Source: VAZQ01 sp963712565 (GTDB lineage: Bacteria; Pseudomonadota; Alphaproteobacteria; Rhizobiales; Xanthobacteraceae). Taken from it: a DNA stretch of 64,000 nucleotides. Under the pieces are notes generated by a model. It did not search any database. It was not told the DNA's origin and saw only the letters and a program-made list of their open reading frames with translations. Each line of letters begins with the position of its first letter. Positions within the stretch are counted from its first letter, which is position 1. This document shows, in pieces, positions 9,055-16,628 of this stretch. A program made the position numbers and the translations under genes. Location: positions 248,001 to 312,000 of the forward strand of contig CAVQIP010000055.1 in assembly GCA_963712565.1 (NCBI GenBank), read 5' to 3'.

Positions 9055-10734
9055 ATGCGCGCCAATGACGGCACCCGCACGGCCGCCGAGGTTCTGATCG
9101 ATCAGCTCGTCATCCACGGCGCGCGTCACGCGTTCTGCGTGCCGGGCGAGAGCTACATCGCGGCGCTCGACGCCTTCCACGATCGCGACATCGCGATCAC
9201 CGTCTGCCGGCACGAGAGCGGGGCCGCGATCATGGCCGAAGCCCAAGGCAAGGCGACCGGGCGGCCCGGCATCTGCTTCGTCACCCGCGGCCCCGGCGCC
9301 ACCAATGCCGCGGCCGGGCTGCACATCGCGCGCCAGGACTCCACCCCGCTGATCCTGTTCGTCGGCCAGATCGCCCGTGAAATGCGCGAGCGCGAGGCCT
9401 TCCAGGAGCTCGATTACCGCGCCGTATTCGGCTCGATCGCAAAATGGGCGACCGAGATCGACGATCCCGCCCGCGTCCCCGAGCTCGTCTCGCGCGCCTT
9501 CTACACCGCGACCAGCGGGCGGCCGGGTCCGGTGGTCATCGCGCTGCCGGAGGACATGCTGGTCGAGCGCATCGCCGTACCCGACGCGCCCGCCTTCGAG
9601 CCGGTCGAGACTTGGCCTGGCGCGACCGACATGAGCCGGCTGCAGAAGCTTCTCTGGGCGGCCGAGCGCCCGATCGCGCTGCTCGGCGGCAGCCGCTGGT
9701 CGGAGGCCGCGTGCGCCGCGGTCGCGCGTTTCGCGCAACGTTTCGCGCTCCCGGTCGCCACCACCTTCCGCCGCGCCCATCTGTTCGACCCGGCGCATCC
9801 CTGCTACGCGGGCGATCTCGGCATCGGACCCAATCCCAAGCTGCTCGCGCGCGTGAAGGGCGCCGACCTGATCCTGCTCGTGGGCGGCCGGCTGGGCGAG
9901 ATGCCCTCGCAGAGTTACACGCTCCTCGACATTCCAGGGCCGCGCCAGACCCTGGTGCACGTCTTTCCCGGCGTCGAAGAGCTCGGCCGCGTTTACCGGC
10001 CGCATCTCGCCATCAACGCTGCGCCGACCGCCTTCGCCGCCGCGCTCGAGGGTCTGCAGCCGCCCGGCGAATTGCGCTGGCAAGGCGAAGCCGCGGCCGC
10101 GCACGCCGACTTCCTGGCCTGGACCGACAAGCCGACCCCGGTTCCCGGCGCGGTCAATCTCGGCGAGATCGTTGCCGGCCTGCGCGACCGGCTGCCCGCC
10201 GATGCCGTCATCTGCAACGGCGCCGGCAATTTCTCCATCTGGGTGCATCGTTACACGCGCTACCGCCGCTACGGCACCGAACTGGCGCCGATCTCGGGCT
10301 CCATGGGCTATGGCGTGCCGGCCGCGATCGGCATGCAGCGATTGGCGCCGGAGCGCACGGTCATCGCCTTCGCCGGCGACGGCGACTTCTTGATGACCGG
10401 CCAGGAATTCGCCACCGCCGTGCAGTACGAGCTACCGATCATCGTCGTGGTCGTGGACAACGGCATGTACGGCACCATCCGCATGCACCAGGAGCGGCAT
10501 TATCCCGGCCGGGTGATGGCGACCGCTTTGACCAATCCGGATTTTGCCGCCTACGCCCGCGCGTTCGGCGGCTACGGCGCGACGGTGGAGAAGACCGCCG
10601 AGTTCTTTCCCGCCTTCGACGCCGCGCGGCAATCCGGCAAGCCCGCGATCCTGCACCTCAAGGTCGATCCCGAGGCGCTCACGCCGACGATGTCGCTCAC
10701 CGCCACCCGCGAGAAGGCGCAGGCCGGCGGCTGA
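9055..10734 (+). CDS. Thiamine diphosphate-binding enzyme, acetolactate synthase-like
   Basis: A 559-residue cytoplasmic enzyme of the ThDP/acetohydroxyacid synthase fold. The N-terminal PYR domain has the catalytic Glu54 in CRHESGAAIMAEAQGKATG, and GPGATNAAAGLH follows. The central domain carries RPIALLGGSRWS. The C-terminal PP domain has the cofactor motif GDGDFLMTGQEFATAVQ (about residue 441) with the metal-binding Asn in VVVDNGMYG about 26 residues on. Start 9055 is preferred to ATG 9040 because GAGGAG at 9042-9047 lies 7 bases before it. Relatives include benzoylformate and oxalyl-CoA decarboxylases. With a class II aldolase and an orphan binding protein nearby on the other strand, a role in 2-oxoacid catabolism is inferred, but the substrate is unknown. 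Confidence 0.85.
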   Translation: MRANDGTRTAAEVLIDQLVIHGARHAFCVPGESYIAALDAFHDRDIAITVCRHESGAAIMAEAQGKATGRPGICFVTRGPGATNAAAGLHIARQDSTPLILFVGQIAREMREREAFQELDYRAVFGSIAKWATEIDDPARVPELVSRAFYTATSGRPGPVVIALPEDMLVERIAVPDAPAFEPVETWPGATDMSRLQKLLWAAERPIALLGGSRWSEAACAAVARFAQRFALPVATTFRRAHLFDPAHPCYAGDLGIGPNPKLLARVKGADLILLVGGRLGEMPSQSYTLLDIPGPRQTLVHVFPGVEELGRVYRPHLAINAAPTAFAAALEGLQPPGELRWQGEAAAAHADFLAWTDKPTPVPGAVNLGEIVAGLRDRLPADAVICNGAGNFSIWVHRYTRYRRYGTELAPISGSMGYGVPAAIGMQRLAPERTVIAFAGDGDFLMTGQEFATAVQYELPIIVVVVDNGMYGTIRMHQERHYPGRVMATALTNPDFAAYARAFGGYGATVEKTAEFFPAFDAARQSGKPAILHLKVDPEALTPTMSLTATREKAQAGG

Positions 10735-10819
10735 TCGCCGCGCTCCGTGCTCTCGCGTACCCTCCCCGCAAGGAGCTGCGGCTCGAAGCCTGCGCCTTCG
10801 CCGTCGACCGGAGAAAGCC

Positions 10820-11590
10820 TCACGTCCGATACGACGGATCCAGCCGGTCGAGCTTGCGCAGCAGGCCCGGCCATTCCGTGCCGAACGGCGCCTCCGGCGC
10901 GACTGCGAGCGCCGCGGTGTGCGCGGCGACGCCGGGCGCCGGCAGGTTGAGCGCGGCGTTGCCCGCCATCGCCAGTACCTGCGTCTCGCACGCGAACTGA
11001 AGGTTGAACAGATTGCTGAACGCCAGCGGGATGCTCGTTCCGACCGCGAGCAGGCCGTGGTTGCGCAGGATCATGACGGGATTGTCGCCGAGGTCGCGCA
11101 CCAGCCGCGCCCGCTCGTCGATGTCGATCGCGAGTCCCTCGTAGTCGTGATAGCTCACGCGTCCGTAAAACAGCTGCGCGTGCTGGCTGAGCGGGAGCAG
11201 CCCGTCCTTCATGGCCGCGACCGCGACGCCGGCCTTGGAATGGGTGTGGATGACGCAGTCGACGTCGTCGCGACCGCCGTGGATCGCGCTGTGAATGACG
11301 AAGCCGGCCTTGTGCATGGGGGCGTCGGGCTCCTCGATCAGATTGCCGTCGAGGTCGACCTTGATCAGGTTCGAGGCCGTCACCTCGTCGAACAACAGCC
11401 CGAAGCGGTTGAGCAGGAAATGCCCGTGCTCGCCGGGCACCCGCGCCGAGATGTGGGTATAGATCAGATCGGTCCAGCCGAAATGCTCGACCAGCCGGTA
11501 GCACGCCGCGAGATTGACGCGCTGCTCCCATTCGGCGGGCGCGATGTTTCGCTTGGCGGCCCGGCTGACGGCGGATGCGACGGGGTTCAT
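10820..11590 (-). CDS. Class II aldolase/adducin family protein
   Basis: A 256-residue zinc-type aldolase-fold protein. Family marks are NLAACYRLVEHFGWTDLIYTHISAR, the metal-binding VIHTHSKAG (two His) and MILRNHGLLAVG with a third His. In the class II family the zinc activates a dihydroxyacetone phosphate- or pyruvate-type enolate. Adducin-like members without a known substrate are common in Alphaproteobacteria, and this one resembles them more than fuculose-phosphate aldolase. The ATG at 11590 is preceded by GAGGAG on the minus strand. It lies convergent to the ThDP enzyme (85-base gap) and downstream of the binding-protein gene across a palindromic repeat. Confidence 0.8.
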   Translation of the reverse strand: MNPVASAVSRAAKRNIAPAEWEQRVNLAACYRLVEHFGWTDLIYTHISARVPGEHGHFLLNRFGLLFDEVTASNLIKVDLDGNLIEEPDAPMHKAGFVIHSAIHGGRDDVDCVIHTHSKAGVAVAAMKDGLLPLSQHAQLFYGRVSYHDYEGLAIDIDERARLVRDLGDNPVMILRNHGLLAVGTSIPLAFSNLFNLQFACETQVLAMAGNAALNLPAPGVAAHTAALAVAPEAPFGTEWPGLLRKLDRLDPSYRT

Positions 11591-11638
11591 TTTCGTCTCC
11601 TCGGAAATTGATGCCGAGCAGCCACCCGGCTTGACACT

Positions 11639-11713
11639 GTCATGTGCGGGCTCGACCCGCGCATCCATCTTCTTGCGAAAAAGATGGATTGCCGGGTCAA
11701 GCCCGGCAATGAC
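11639..11713. repeat. Long imperfect hairpin repeat between the SBP and aldolase genes
   Basis: Two 33-base arms face each other around a 9-base loop. The left arm starts GTCATGTGCGGGCTCGACC; the right arm ends GGTCAAGCCCGGCAATGAC. The innermost part, CCATCTT/AAGATGG, is perfect. GGTCAAGCCCGGCAATGAC is a wording I know as a dispersed intergenic repeat of Bradyrhizobium-like genomes. In transcripts it could act as a terminator or RNA-stabilising stem between the two minus-strand genes. Confidence 0.7.
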
Positions 11714-11735
11714 GCGGAGAGAGGCTACCGAATGG

Positions 11736-12737
11736 TCACTTCACCCGCTGCGCCGCCTCCTTGACGATGCTTAGATCGGCGTATTTCCGCACGTCGATCG
11801 GTCCCTTGAGGAATCCGAGGTCGCGCTGCACGTCGATGTTGGACTGCAGCGCGGCCAGATCGGGCAGCAGATCCGGGCTGCGGGCATATTCCTTGTTGGT
11901 AAAGAGCCAACCGGCGAACAGTTCCGGGCGCAGCTTGGTGATGCGCGCCGCGATCTGCACGGCCGCGTCGTGATTGTTCGGATCGAGGTACCAACGCACG
12001 ACCCGCACCGCGTCCTCCATGAAATCGAGCATGGCGGCGCGGTTCTTCTCCAGGAAGCCGGAACGCGCCACCCACACGATCATCTGCGTCGGGCCGAGGG
12101 CGTCGCGCTGGCTGAACAGCGGCCTGCCGATCTGCCTGAGCTCCGGATCGAACGAGAACGGTGCCACGAAGGTGGCGAGGTCGGCTTTCTTCTGCGCCAG
12201 CATGGCTTTCATGGTGGGGAACGGCGCCTCCACCACGGTGTAATCGCGCTTGTCCTCGAGGCCGTGCTTGCGCAGCATCGCGCGCATGGCGATGTCGACG
12301 GCGCTGCCGGCCGCGTTGGTGGCGACGATCTTGCCTTTGAGATCCTCGACCTTGTGCACCGGGCTGTCCTTGAGCACGAAGAACTGGTTGCTGTAGTGGC
12401 CTTCGGTCCCGTCCTTGAACTGGTCGCCGACGATGCGCAAATCCTCCAGCCCGGCGTTCTGGATCGCGAGCGCGAGCGAGGAAAAGGCAAGATTGCCGAG
12501 TTCGAGCTCGTTGTTCGCCAGCGCCGTGATTACCGCAGGGGTGCCTTGGAAGCGCATCGGTTCGAATACGTAGCTCTTGCCGTTGTGCGTCATCAGGTCC
12601 GGCTTCTCCGGAAGCAGCGGTGTCCAGTCGGACGGCGCTACGATCCAGCTCGCGCGTATTTTCACCGGCTCGGCGCCTTGCGCCGCCCCGGCGGCGAACA
12701 GGACGGTGCAGGTCAGCAGCCACTGCAATGCGCGCAT
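11736..12737 (-). CDS. ABC transporter substrate-binding protein, NitT/TauT type (orphan)
   Basis: A 333-residue periplasmic binding protein with signal peptide (MRALQWLLTCTVLFAAGAAQGA). ASWIVAPSDWTPLLPEKPDLM, then QGTPAVITALANNELELGNLAFSSLALAI and DLKGKIVATNAAGSAVDIAMRAML are the blocks of the SsuA/TauA/NMT1 family that binds sulfonates, nitrate or thiamine precursors. No permease or ATPase gene is adjacent, so it is an orphan component in this window. It is divergent from a TetR gene 141 bases away, which may control it; that is inference from arrangement. Confidence 0.8.
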   Translation of the reverse strand: MRALQWLLTCTVLFAAGAAQGAEPVKIRASWIVAPSDWTPLLPEKPDLMTHNGKSYVFEPMRFQGTPAVITALANNELELGNLAFSSLALAIQNAGLEDLRIVGDQFKDGTEGHYSNQFFVLKDSPVHKVEDLKGKIVATNAAGSAVDIAMRAMLRKHGLEDKRDYTVVEAPFPTMKAMLAQKKADLATFVAPFSFDPELRQIGRPLFSQRDALGPTQMIVWVARSGFLEKNRAAMLDFMEDAVRVVRWYLDPNNHDAAVQIAARITKLRPELFAGWLFTNKEYARSPDLLPDLAALQSNIDVQRDLGFLKGPIDVRKYADLSIVKEAAQRVK

Positions 12738-12878
12738 GTTCCCTCCCTCGGCTTTCGGCGTTGTGTCGTGACGATAGCATTAACGGCCTCGGCCCGCCCA
12801 CGGCCGTGGCGGTTGCATCGTTATGAATCATGCTTCATTTTTTGCCGCGGTCCGTCCTTGACCCGCCCCTGATTCGCC

Positions 12879-13541
12879 ATGGCGTATCGCCAGACGCAAA
12901 ATGTGGTCCGCAAGCTTGCCGCCCGCCGCGACGCGATCCTGGCGGCGGCCGGCGATGCGGCGGCGGCGGGCGGCATGGCGGCCGTTCAGATCGTGCCGGT
13001 TGCCGCGCGTGCCGGCATCGCCGCCGGCACGGTCTATCGCTATTTCCCCTCCAAGACCGAGCTTGTCGCCGCGCTGGTCGCGTCGCTCTGCGAGCGCGAG
13101 ATGATCGCGCTCGCACAAGCGGCGAAAGCGGCGCCGGGGCCGCTCTCGGCGCTGGCAGCGGCGGTGGCGACGTTCTCGGCCCGCGCCCTCGCCCGGCGGC
13201 GGCTCGCCTGCGCGCTGATCGCCGAACCGGTCGAGCCCGAGATCGACGCCGCGCGCGCCCGCTACCGGCAGGCCCTGGTCGCCGCATTCGAAACGCTGAT
13301 CCGTACGGCGGTCGATGCCGGGCATCTCCCGGATCAGGACGCGGCGCTCGCAGCGGCGGCGCTGCTCGGCGCGTTAATCGAGGGCCTTATCGGCCCGTTC
13401 GCGCCCGCCGCCCCGGACGATCCGGTCAAGGCGCGCGCGCGGGTGCAGATGCTCACCTTGTTCGCGCTGCGCGGCCTCGGCGTCCTCGATGCCCGCGCCC
13501 GCGGTCTCGTCGTGCAGACGGTGGTGCCGGAGCCGGAGTAA
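12879..13541 (+). CDS. TetR/AcrR family transcriptional regulator
   Basis: A 220-residue repressor-type protein. The N-terminal DNA-binding domain contains the helix-turn-helix AARAGIAAGTVYRYFPSKTELVAALV (about residues 43-68), the clearest TetR signature. The C-terminal ligand domain is alanine-rich and not diagnostic. It is divergent from the NitT/TauT binding protein with a 141-base spacer that could hold a shared operator, though I found no convincing dyad there. It ends about 30 bases before the convergent gene remnant at 13572. Confidence 0.85.
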   Translation: MAYRQTQNVVRKLAARRDAILAAAGDAAAAGGMAAVQIVPVAARAGIAAGTVYRYFPSKTELVAALVASLCEREMIALAQAAKAAPGPLSALAAAVATFSARALARRRLACALIAEPVEPEIDAARARYRQALVAAFETLIRTAVDAGHLPDQDAALAAAALLGALIEGLIGPFAPAAPDDPVKARARVQMLTLFALRGLGVLDARARGLVVQTVVPEPE

Positions 13542-13571
13542 GGACGCAGCCCCGGGGCGGTGCCCCCGGCG

Positions 13572-13728
13572 CTAGTCGCGCCGGAAGTCGTAGCGCTGCC
13601 CGTCATCGAAGGAGAGGCGCAGCACGCCGAGCTTGCCCTCCTTGTCGATCTCGAACTGCGCGAAGCCGTTCGGCCGCTCGTCCATGTTCGCGACCGCGGG
13701 AGCGAACGTCCCGCCAGTGGTTCGTTAC
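13572..13728 (-). pseudogene. Possible 3' remnant of a hydrolase-type gene
   Basis: The minus strand encodes GGTFAPAVANMDERPNGFAQ, then FEIDKEGKLGVLRLSFDDGQ and RYDFRRD before a stop at 13574-13572. Upstream this frame meets a stop near 13726, next to a 48-bp tandem repeat. The beta-strand wording resembles the C-terminal lipocalin/DUF3471-like tail of serine beta-lactamase-like hydrolases, but nothing of a catalytic domain remains. I read it as the tail of a decayed gene; a short independent gene is less likely because no start or ribosome binding site fits. Confidence 0.35.
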
Positions 13729-13824
13729 GATGCACGGCGCACGACGTGGGAGATGGCGGAACTGTCGTGCCGCTTGGATGCACGGCGCACGACGTGGGAG
13801 ACGGCGGAACTGCCGGGCAGCACT
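13729..13824. repeat. 48-bp direct tandem repeat, two copies
   Basis: GATGCACGGCGCACGACGTG followed by GGAGAtGGCGGAACTG begins at 13729 and recurs at 13777 with one substitution in the first 36 bases (t to c). The remaining bases of the period are less alike. The period of 48 is a multiple of three, and the minus strand reads a repeated 16-residue unit containing RRAPCI. It sits directly at the broken edge of the remnant at 13572-13728. Confidence 0.75.
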
Positions 13825-13844
13825 TGTGCCATGTCCGCAGCGGG

Positions 13845-15089
13845 TCAGGCGCACAATCCCGTCATCGATTTCACGTCGTCGCTGCCGGGAAAGATGGTCG
13901 CAGCGAGCGCTCTCTCATCGACCCGCAGATGATCCTTCAGCACGCCCTTGAGAACCGCGCGCAGGTCGAGCGTGGGCTTGAGATCGCGGCCCTCATGGAG
14001 ATCGGCTGGCTTGAGACCGGGCCAGTCGGCGATGACCCGTCCGCCCCGCAATGCCCCGCCCACCAGCACGGCCACCGTGGCGGTGCCGTGGTCGGTGCCG
14101 TCGGTCCCGTTGATGCGCGCAGTGCGGCCGAACTCGGTGACGATCGCAACGACGGTCTCGCTCCACGCGTTGCCCATGGCTTTCTCGATCGCGGCGATCG
14201 CCTCGTCGAGCGCGCCGAGCAGCGTGGCCAGCTGTCCGCCTGTGGCGCCTTCGTTGATGTGCGTGTCCCAGCCGACGAAGCCCGCGGCACCCACGCGTGG
14301 ACCATCGGGTTGCGCGAGATATTTCGCGGCCGCGCCCGCGGTATTGGCGACGTATTCACGCACCCGCGCCATGGTGGCGGGCCCCGGTCCGCCTGCGGGC
14401 GAGGTCGGGCTCATTGCGCCGTCGCGCGCCAGGTTCACCAGGTCGCGACGCCCCTCGAGCGCGCGGGCAAGTTTGCCATCGGTGTGACGGTAAAGATCGA
14501 GCAGGCGCATCTGGGTGTCGTCGCTCGCGGGCAGCAGTTGCTGCGGCACCCATGACATCACGGGAGCGGGCCCCCGCACCACCAGCGGCGTCACCGGCCC
14601 GACGGCAAAGGCCCTGCTCCCCTTCGGGTTGACCCGTCCATCCGCCGCCAGCGACGACAGCGCTCGATTGAGCCAGCCGCTGTCCGTGGGTGCAGGCTTG
14701 CTGAGCCCGCTTTCGAGAACGTCCTGGCCGTCGAAATGCGAGCGCTCGCGATAGGGAGTCGCCGTCGCATGAACGATGGTTGCTTGCTGCGCCCGGTAGA
14801 GCCGGTGAAGGTTCGGCATCGCCGGATTGAGGGCAAAGAACGAGTCGAGCGGCAATGCCGGGGTCTGGCCGTCGAGCACGAGCGCCCGGTCGCCGCGCAG
14901 GCCGACCCAGTCGGGATCGCCGGTGGGCGCAACCATGGCGAGCCCGTCGAGGGCGCCACGCAGCACGATGACGAGCAGGCGCGGATCGCGGCCCTCGGCC
15001 CGCGCCAGTTTCGGCGCGTAGGCCCAGGCGAACAGCGCGCCTGAGCCGACCAGCATGGCGCGCCGGGTGGGTAGATGCAGGAGTGCCAT
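13845..15089 (-). CDS. DUF1501 family protein (Tat-exported)
   Basis: A 414-residue protein of the DUF1501 family, related to sulfatase/alkaline-phosphatase-type folds. The N-terminus HLPTRRAMLVGSGALFAWAYAP is a twin-arginine signal, so the folded protein is probably exported. Family blocks are LLVIVLRGALDGLAMVAP, HFDGQDVLESG, GWDTHINEGATGGQLATLL and VAIVTEFGRTARINGTDGTDHG. His and Asp residues in the last two are likely metal ligands. It begins 3 bases after the DUF1800 stop on the same strand. The pair is conserved in many bacteria and of unknown function. Confidence 0.85.
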   Translation of the reverse strand: MALLHLPTRRAMLVGSGALFAWAYAPKLARAEGRDPRLLVIVLRGALDGLAMVAPTGDPDWVGLRGDRALVLDGQTPALPLDSFFALNPAMPNLHRLYRAQQATIVHATATPYRERSHFDGQDVLESGLSKPAPTDSGWLNRALSSLAADGRVNPKGSRAFAVGPVTPLVVRGPAPVMSWVPQQLLPASDDTQMRLLDLYRHTDGKLARALEGRRDLVNLARDGAMSPTSPAGGPGPATMARVREYVANTAGAAAKYLAQPDGPRVGAAGFVGWDTHINEGATGGQLATLLGALDEAIAAIEKAMGNAWSETVVAIVTEFGRTARINGTDGTDHGTATVAVLVGGALRGGRVIADWPGLKPADLHEGRDLKPTLDLRAVLKGVLKDHLRVDERALAATIFPGSDDVKSMTGLCA

Positions 15090-15091
15090 GA

Positions 15092-16535
15092 TCACCTCCG
15101 TTGAAATTCTGGCGACATGAACGCCAGGGTGAGCCCTTGTTGCCGGCTCTCGGCGCGGGCGACGGCCTGGCGCGTTGCGGCCGAAGCGAGCGGTCCGAGC
15201 GCGGTCTCGAGCACGGCGTTGGGATCGACACGCTCGGCGACGCGCTCGGCGAAATTGTTGGCGACGTCGAGCCGCTGTCCCATGGTGTCGATCCAGGCTC
15301 CTTCGTCGTCGGCAAAGCCCTTGGGCGACGGCGGCCGCCACATCGGCTCGCCGAGGAAGGCCTGACCGCGCGCAAAGCGCTCGGGATCGCCGCGCAATCC
15401 GCTTGCGCGGATCATCGCCACCGCCCACTCGCTCGGCCGCTTGAGCTTGGCCTGCGTCGGCTCCCACGCCTCCGGCGCGGTTACCAGGCCCTTGGCGACC
15501 TCCTTGAGATCGCCGTCGGTGTCGCGAAAGATCCGCATCCAGCCGCTCGACCAGCGCCGGCGACGGTTCGTCGGCGACGAAATGGCGCGCCAGCTTGGTG
15601 GCGATGTGGGTCGCCGTGGCCGGATGGCGGGCGAGATCCCTGAGCACCGCGCGCCCCTGTTCGACGCCGGTATCGGCATAGGTCTTGTCGATGATCTGCT
15701 GAGGTCCGGGCTCGTGCAGACGGCGGTTGAAAATGAACTCGGCGCCGTGCTCGGGATTGTCATTGGCCGAGATGATCGTCCATCCCGTGAGCACCTTGGC
15801 GAAACGCGTGACGTCGTCCTGGCTGTAGCCGGTGCGCACACCGAGCGTGTGCAGCTCCAGGATCTCACGCGCGAGATTCTCGTTGAGGCCGCGGGTGCGA
15901 TTGATGCCGGCCACCGAGTTGGGCCCGATGGAAATGAAATTGTCGAGGTAGACCAGCATGGCAGGGTGGCCCTCGACCGCGAGCAGCATGTCGACGTAGC
16001 GCCCGAGGATGTGCGGCCTGATCGCTTCGCGCTCATAGCCACCCGCCATGTTCGGTACCCTCTGCGCGGACACGCAGAAATGGTTCGACCAGAACCAGAC
16101 GAGGCGCTCGGCAAAGCCGATCTCGGCGGCGAGCGCGGCATCGAGCTTGGCTTTGATCTCTTTGAGAACGGTCTGGCGTTCCGTGGAGGTGGCCTCGTCG
16201 GCCTGCGGCGGCGCGGGCTTCGCCGGGTCGGCACCCTGAGCGGTGTCGTTGCTCATGTTCTGACCGCTGCCCCGCAGCCGTTCGGCCTCCTTCCGCTCGC
16301 GTTCTGCGACGATTTGCTGAGCGCGTCGCGCGGCGCGCGCTTCAAAAGCGGCGCGTGCGGCCTGGGCGCTGGTCGGGAGTCGCGGATCGTCGATGCGGCC
16401 GATGCCGGGACGCTCCAGCTCGGCGAGCAGCGCACCGCGCGGATCGGATGCGATTGCCGCGATCGAGCCCGGACGAGGTCCCAGGCCGAACCGGTGCAGC
16501 GCAAGCGCGGCGTTTCGTCTGAAATCATCGGTCAT
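15092..16535 (-). CDS. DUF1800 family protein, reading frame broken once
   Basis: Family of proteins that almost always accompany DUF1501. MTDDFRRNAALALHRFGLGP opens the N-terminal half; WFWSNHFCVSAQRVPNMAG, REILELHTLGVRTGYSQDDV and LTGWTI are the central conserved blocks. After VERLDA the frame slips, and the other frame continues with IFRDTDGDLKEVAKGLVTAPEAW to the end. Removing one G at about 15533 restores a 480-residue protein. No other damage is visible, so a sequence error is more likely than decay. Function unknown; probably acts with the exported DUF1501 partner. Confidence 0.8.
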
Positions 16536-16628
16536 GGCGCATCACCAATGGAACTAGCTGCGGAGGCGGTTGCCCGGCGGGCACTTGCGTGACACGACAA
16601 CATCGCAAACGGCCAACATGACGCGATC

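Noticed and set aside
13729..13824. The 48-bp tandem repeat as a CRISPR start
   Set aside because: Only two units, directly adjacent without variable spacers, and no cas genes.
13560..14555. A 331-codon plus-strand frame antisense to DUF1501
   Set aside because: No domain; the minus-strand DUF1501 gene explains the region.
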